Position numbers and translations under genes: made by a program. The notes beneath the pieces are model-generated. The model was not told where the DNA came from. It saw only the letters and a list, made by a program, of their open reading frames with translations, and searched no databases. Positions 6,455 to 8,985 of a DNA stretch of 8,985 nucleotides are shown piece by piece (within the stretch, counting starts at the first letter, position 1; every line of letters begins with the position of its first letter). The DNA is taken from positions 935 through 9,919 of the forward strand of contig JACQXH010000092.1 in NCBI GenBank assembly GCA_016208845.1, written 5' to 3'. The DNA is from Nitrospirota bacterium. Lineage in GTDB: Bacteria; Nitrospirota; Thermodesulfovibrionia; UBA6902; BMS3Bbin08.

Positions 6455-7285
6455 TTAATCGGGGTATTCTTCTATTAAATCTGCTTGCTTGCGAGCTTCG
6501 ATGTTAATGCTAACTACATATTCTTCAAGAGATTGACCATCTTCCAAATTATCCAGGATGGCTCTGCCTATGGGGTCTTTTGTATCAGGATCGATGCAGC
6601 TGGTGGTGCCTTTAGAAGTGATCTTTATATCCTTCAATCCTGATGACCTTACCGTTCTCTCATATTCGTCCACAAGTATCGCCCCGCTTACGCAACCCAC
6701 ATAGGCATTTATACTCTCCCGGACCTTGTCAGGGAGTTTTTTATTAAGCGCAATATCAGAGATCGCGACCCTCCCCCCCGGCTTTAATACTCTGTAGATC
6801 TCATGAAAAACTTTTTGCTTGTCAGGGGAGAGGTTGATGACACAGTTCGATATGACCGCGTCAACAGAGTTATCAGCAACAGGCAGATCCTCGATCTCAC
6901 CTATCCTGAATTCAACGTTTTTTATTCTGTTCTTTTTTGCATTATCACGTGCCTTCTCTATCATTTGGGCTGTCATATCCACACCGATGATCTTACCGCT
7001 GCTGCCGACCTTGTCTGCTGCAAGAAAACAGTCAAAACCGGCACCCGAGCCGAGGTCAAGTACAGTTTCACCTTTTTTAAGGCTTGCTAAACTTATTGGA
7101 TTACCGCAGCTGAGGGCCAGATTAGCCTCATCAGGTATGGCCTTCAATTCTTCCTCTGAATAACCGATCGATCTGGCGAATTCTCTTGCATCCGGCCCGC
7201 AAGTGCCGCACCCGCAGCTGTCTTTTCCCTGTGCAATTTTACCGTATGCCTCCCTGACAATTTTTATTGTTTCTTTTCTTTTCAT
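6455..7285 (-). CDS. arsM: Arsenite S-adenosylmethionine methyltransferase
   Basis: A 276-residue cytoplasmic enzyme that methylates As(III) with SAM to methylated arsenicals. SAM-binding motif 'VLDLGSGAGFDC' is near 75-86, the acidic loop 'IIGVDMT' near 99-105, and 'VLKPGGRVAISD' near 166-177. The three cysteines that bind arsenite in characterised ArsM proteins are present: C60 in 'LSCGNP', C148 in 'SNCVINL' and C198 in 'YVGCVSGA'. An N-terminal cluster, 'SCGCGTCG' (C24, C26, C29), adds thiols of the kind seen in many bacterial ArsM. Length and layout are normal for the family. ATG at 7285 is supported by AGGAGG with 7 nt spacing. The gene lies downstream of arsR, separated by a 360-bp gap containing a fold-back repeat, and 43 bp upstream of the small cysteine-rich gene. 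Control by ArsR is likely but no operator directly at arsM could be proven. Confidence 0.93.
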   Translation of the reverse strand: MKRKETIKIVREAYGKIAQGKDSCGCGTCGPDAREFARSIGYSEEELKAIPDEANLALSCGNPISLASLKKGETVLDLGSGAGFDCFLAADKVGSSGKIIGVDMTAQMIEKARDNAKKNRIKNVEFRIGEIEDLPVADNSVDAVISNCVINLSPDKQKVFHEIYRVLKPGGRVAISDIALNKKLPDKVRESINAYVGCVSGAILVDEYERTVRSSGLKDIKITSKGTTSCIDPDTKDPIGRAILDNLEDGQSLEEYVVSINIEARKQADLIEEYPD

Positions 7286-7339
7286 GTAACTTCCTCCTGT
7301 TTGTTTTTAAATTTAATTCCCTTTTGGGGTTCGGCAACC

Positions 7340-7569
7340 TTAACCCAAATAATGCAATTAACCACAGAGGAACACACTAATAATTAAAGGGAAAAGGCTC
7401 ATTTTATTGCTTTTCTCTGTGCACTCTTTTATGCAAAATAAAAATCATATTTCATAAGCGATTTAGCTTATGAGAACACAGAGAACCCTTCGGGAATTAA
7501 AGAAATTATGAGCGAATAAAATTATCTCTGTTCTCTCTGTGGCTTCTTGAAATGCATTTTCCGGGTTAA
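7340..7569. repeat. MITE-like fold-back repeat between arsR and arsM
   Basis: This element fills most of the gene-free stretch 7286-7645. Its ends form an imperfect inverted repeat: TTAACCC, 4 nt, AATGCA, then CCACAGAG (7340-7346, 7351-7356, 7362-7369), mirrored by CTCTGTGG (7535-7542), TGCATT, 4 nt, GGGTTAA (7553-7558, 7563-7569). Inside are a second 9-bp pair, TTCTCTGTG (7413-7421) with CACAGAGAA (7477-7485), and a central hairpin TCATAAGC/GCTTATGA (7452-7473). There is no coding potential. A further weak stem (7323-7331 with 7342-7349) overlaps its low-coordinate end, in the arsM leader. Dispersed 'accacagag' palindromes of this style occur in several environmental genomes to my knowledge. 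Mobility is inferred, and no clear target duplication is visible. Confidence 0.6.
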
Positions 7570-7597
7570 CAGCGTAACATGCTCTTTCACCTCCCTT
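7566..7597 (-). other. Orphan ribosome-binding site with four-codon ORF
   Basis: AAGGGAGGTGA (7597-7587) lies 6 nt before ATG TTA CGC TGT TAA (7580-7566), encoding only MLRC. The stop is formed by the first bases of the fold-back repeat end (TTAACCC, minus strand). This looks like the start region of a gene cut off by the repeat. A very short leader peptide is the alternative. Confidence 0.45.
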
Positions 7598-7601
7598 GAA
7601 C

Positions 7602-7635
7602 CTTCTATAGTTCTACAACAATAGAACTATAGAAG
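7602..7635. promoter_or_regulatory. Perfect 14-bp inverted repeat downstream of arsR
   Basis: CTTCTATAGTTCTA (7602-7615) and its exact complement (7622-7635) flank a 6-nt centre. It starts 10 bp after the arsR stop. The T-tract lies before, not after, the stem in the arsR direction, so it is not a standard terminator. Each arm is internally repetitive (TTCTA-TAG-TTCTA), as a tandem protein-binding site would be. An ArsR or other repressor operator for the downstream arsM transcript is the best guess; an RNA hairpin is the alternative. Confidence 0.55.
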
Positions 7636-7645
7636 AAAAAAAATA

Positions 7646-7984
7646 TTACTTGAGAAAATTCTTTATGGCATCTATCACGTCCTTATTTACTCTGCAACGA
7701 TAGAGCTGTCCCTCACGCTCACATGTGATAAGTCCGGCATTTTGAAGTTCTTTGAAATGATGGGAAATGGTCGACCGTGAGAGCTTCATGCAGTCGCATA
7801 TCTTTGTGAAGGCCTTATCAAGGCCGCCTCCTGACCCGCAGCAGGATGTGCCTTCTATGCGGAATTCAGCCCCGATCTTAGACCCTTCAGGCATGCAGCA
7901 ATTCTTGTAAAGCATCATAAAGATCTTCAGTCTCTGCTCATTTGAGAGGGCTTTAAATATTTTTGTACAATCAGATAGTTTCAT
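7646..7984 (-). CDS. arsR: Cysteine-rich ArsR-family (HTH_5) metalloregulator
   Basis: A winged-helix repressor of 112 residues from the preferred start. The N-terminus 'KIFKALSNEQRLKIF' (about 8-22) is the family's first helices. 'KICDCMKLSRSTISHHFKELQNAGLI' (about 61-86) contains the recognition helix and the CxC pair (C63, C65) in the place of the arsenic-binding 'CVC' of enterobacterial ArsR. 'REGQLYRCRVN' (about 90-100) is the wing. Nine cysteines in all include two CC pairs (29-30, 48-49) in an expanded Gly/Ser loop, which is unusual. ATG at 7984 is chosen because a -35/-10 pair lies directly upstream. The longer frame from 8023 would be read through that promoter, and its extra 13 residues do not look like family sequence. 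No ribosome site precedes 7984, so the mRNA is probably leaderless. It likely represses itself and arsM. Confidence 0.88.
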   Translation of the reverse strand: MKLSDCTKIFKALSNEQRLKIFMMLYKNCCMPEGSKIGAEFRIEGTSCCGSGGGLDKAFTKICDCMKLSRSTISHHFKELQNAGLITCEREGQLYRCRVNKDVIDAIKNFLK

Positions 7985-7988
7985 GGTT

Positions 7989-8019
7989 TTAGAATAATCT
8001 AACTTAAATATTTTGTCAA
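7989..8019 (-). promoter_or_regulatory. arsR promoter with overlapping inverted-repeat operator
   Basis: On the minus strand TTGACA (8019-8014) is followed by a 17-bp spacer and TATTCT (7996-7991). The inverted repeat TTAGA-TTAT-TCTAA (8002-7989) overlaps the -10 element, a likely ArsR site. The expected transcription start coincides with the ATG at 7984, six bases after the -10 element. Confidence 0.7.
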
Positions 8020-8081
8020 GCATTTTCTTGAGAGGCTATTGTTAAGAAAGTTTATGGCCGGCTCGTTTCCTTATCTTACTC

Positions 8082-8834
8082 TCAAGATCGTTTTTCCCCT
8101 CTTAGGGTCACAGACTTAGTAAGGAGCCAGAGGCCGATACCGAAAAAGAGTACAGAAAAATACTGACCCGGGGTAAATCCAAGGTACAGCCTGTCCCCGA
8201 CACGCAGAAAATCAAGCATGAAACGCACCGGTGCATAGAGCACGCAGAGAATCCCTGTAAGGGAGCCGGGTGGAAGCCTCCAGGCGCGTATGGAGAAAAG
8301 GAAGATCAGTAAAAAAATGGTGAAAAGCCATTCGTATAATCCAAGGTCATGACGGGGCATATCCGGGTATTGCACTGCAAGGAAGAAATCCGAAGGCAGG
8401 CCGGGATGATCATGAGTAATACTGCACCCCATACGTCCAAAGAACCAGCCGGCCGCCAGACCCATTACCAGGGCATCGCTGTATGGCAAAACCGGGCGGC
8501 CTTTCCTCTTCAGATAGATTATGGCCCCGGCAGCGGCGCCGATAAACCCTCCATACGATGACATTGATGAGCCAACAGACAGGAGACTCAGAGGATGGAG
8601 CAGTAATTCTTCCGGATAATAGAGGGCCATGTCTACTAAATGAGAGAGGATGAAGCCGGCCGCCAGCACCAAGCTTACCAGATACGTGAAGTCATTCCGC
8701 ATCAGACCAAGCTGTCCTGCATACCAGCGTGAGACAAAGTACCCCACAAAACAGCCCGTTATCACCAGCGCGCCGAAGGGCTGTATGGTTATCGGTCCCA
8801 GGCTAAGGGGCGGAACCTCCAAATATGGGATCAT
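8082..8834 (-). CDS. Lgt-family (prolipoprotein diacylglyceryl transferase-like) membrane protein
   Basis: A 250-residue multi-pass inner-membrane protein whose motifs follow Lgt in order: 'SSYGGFIGAAAG' (about 92-103), 'GRMGC' (133-137), 'PRHDLGLYE' (160-168), 'LYAPVRFMLDFLR' (199-211) and 'LGFTPGQYFS' (218-227). Lgt transfers diacylglycerol from phosphatidylglycerol to the lipobox cysteine of prelipoproteins. Compared with E. coli Lgt, the positions of R143, G154 and R239 are kept (R134, G145, R204). H103 is replaced by Y94, N146 by C137 and E151 by D142, and the 'HPSQLYE' signature reads 'HDLGLYE'. It is therefore a divergent paralogue whose activity may be altered. ATG at 8834 has only a weak GAAGAG ribosome site. 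The gene follows a terminator, so it should have its own promoter, which I could not place confidently. The next gene, arsR, has its own promoter. Confidence 0.82.
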   Translation of the reverse strand: MIPYLEVPPLSLGPITIQPFGALVITGCFVGYFVSRWYAGQLGLMRNDFTYLVSLVLAAGFILSHLVDMALYYPEELLLHPLSLLSVGSSMSSYGGFIGAAAGAIIYLKRKGRPVLPYSDALVMGLAAGWFFGRMGCSITHDHPGLPSDFFLAVQYPDMPRHDLGLYEWLFTIFLLIFLFSIRAWRLPPGSLTGILCVLYAPVRFMLDFLRVGDRLYLGFTPGQYFSVLFFGIGLWLLTKSVTLRGEKRS

Positions 8835-8880
8835 ACTCTTCAGCCGCCTATACTTACTGTACTCTATTTCCCATGAAAAA

Positions 8881-8904
8881 TTAAGCCGCTTTTACGGGAG
8901 CGGC
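8881..8904 (-). terminator. Intrinsic terminator of the upstream gene
   Basis: In minus-strand RNA GCCGCT (8904-8899) pairs with AGCGGC (8890-8885) across an 8-nt loop and is followed by TTAATTTTT (8884-8876). GC-rich stem plus U-rich tail is the standard rho-independent form. It separates the partial gene at the window edge from the Lgt-like gene. Confidence 0.75.
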
Positions 8905-8985
8905 GGGGTATACACTACCCGATTGTTTGTGGGATCCATTGAGGTAACATGGAACTCTCCCGTACTTTCCTTGACTGATATGGCT
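8892..8985 (-). CDS. C-terminal fragment of an unidentified protein (5' end outside window)
   Basis: The frame ending at TAA (8894-8892) is open to the window edge and reads 'AISVKESTGEFHVTSMDPTNNRVVYTPPLP'. It ends inside the loop of an intrinsic terminator on the same strand, which supports a gene finishing about here. I do not recognise the protein. A second minus-strand frame is also open (ending 'YPAAPVKAA' at TAA 8883-8881), so the choice of frame is not certain. The first is preferred for its more protein-like composition and because it stops before the hairpin is complete. Confidence 0.4.
   Translation of the reverse strand, partial: AISVKESTGEFHVTSMDPTNNRVVYTPPLP

Noticed and set aside
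7340..7569. CRISPR array or tRNA/structured RNA gene in the arsR-arsM gap
   Set aside because: The repeats are inverted and unevenly spaced rather than regular direct repeats with spacers, and no cloverleaf or conserved RNA motif is visible.
7602..7645. Inverted repeat plus A/T tract as an intrinsic terminator for arsR
   Set aside because: In the arsR direction the T-tract precedes the stem; in the opposite direction the stem is followed by A residues. Neither orientation gives a stem followed by U.

Overview
The window comes from a Gram-negative-type bacterium with mid-range base composition and compact operons. Every convincing gene is on the minus strand, so transcription runs from high to low coordinates. 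The ArsM and ArsR types, the Lgt-like protein and a 'CCACAGAG...CTCTGTGG' fold-back repeat suggest an anaerobic Nitrospirota- or Desulfobacterota-like genome. That placement is an impression from protein and repeat style, not a demonstrated assignment.

Layout in transcription order (high to low coordinates). (1) 8892-8985: the probable C-terminal end of an unidentified protein, closed by a good intrinsic terminator. (2) 8082-8834: a divergent prolipoprotein diacylglyceryl transferase (Lgt) family protein with altered catalytic-site residues. (3) An arsenic block: a cysteine-rich ArsR-family repressor (7646-7984, probably leaderless), a 360-bp gene-free stretch, arsM (6455-7285), and a 55-residue cysteine-pair protein (6244-6411). 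The gene-free stretch (7286-7645) holds a perfect 14-bp inverted repeat, an orphan Shine-Dalgarno with a four-codon ORF, and a roughly 230-bp MITE-like fold-back element. (4) A strong sigma70-type promoter with an 18-bp palindromic operator, followed by an apparent operon: tetR-type repressor, MacB/LolD-type ABC ATPase, 790-residue FtsX-type permease, DUF2917 protein, four-helix membrane protein, and a SAM-dependent methyltransferase whose 5' end is frameshifted. (5) 1-536: the N-terminal part of a homocysteine S-methyltransferase family protein that runs off the window.

Working together: ArsR probably senses As(III) and releases its own promoter. ArsM methylates arsenite, and the small double-CC protein may bind metal(loid) or thiol in the same pathway (inference). 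The TetR-type repressor probably represses itself and the downstream ABC exporter. The exporter pair belongs to the group that moves lipids, lipoproteins, peptides or drugs out of the inner membrane. The DUF2917, membrane and methyltransferase genes travel with it, linked by gaps of 13-21 bp or a Shine-Dalgarno overlapping the preceding stop codon. What the system exports cannot be read from the sequence.

Most worth a second look: the methyltransferase frameshift, whose zero frame ends at a CTT-TGA like the RF2 recoding site; the unannotated small cysteine protein next to arsM; the fold-back element and palindrome between arsR and arsM; the arsR promoter lying inside the longest arsR ORF; and the Lgt paralogue lacking conserved His and Asn residues.
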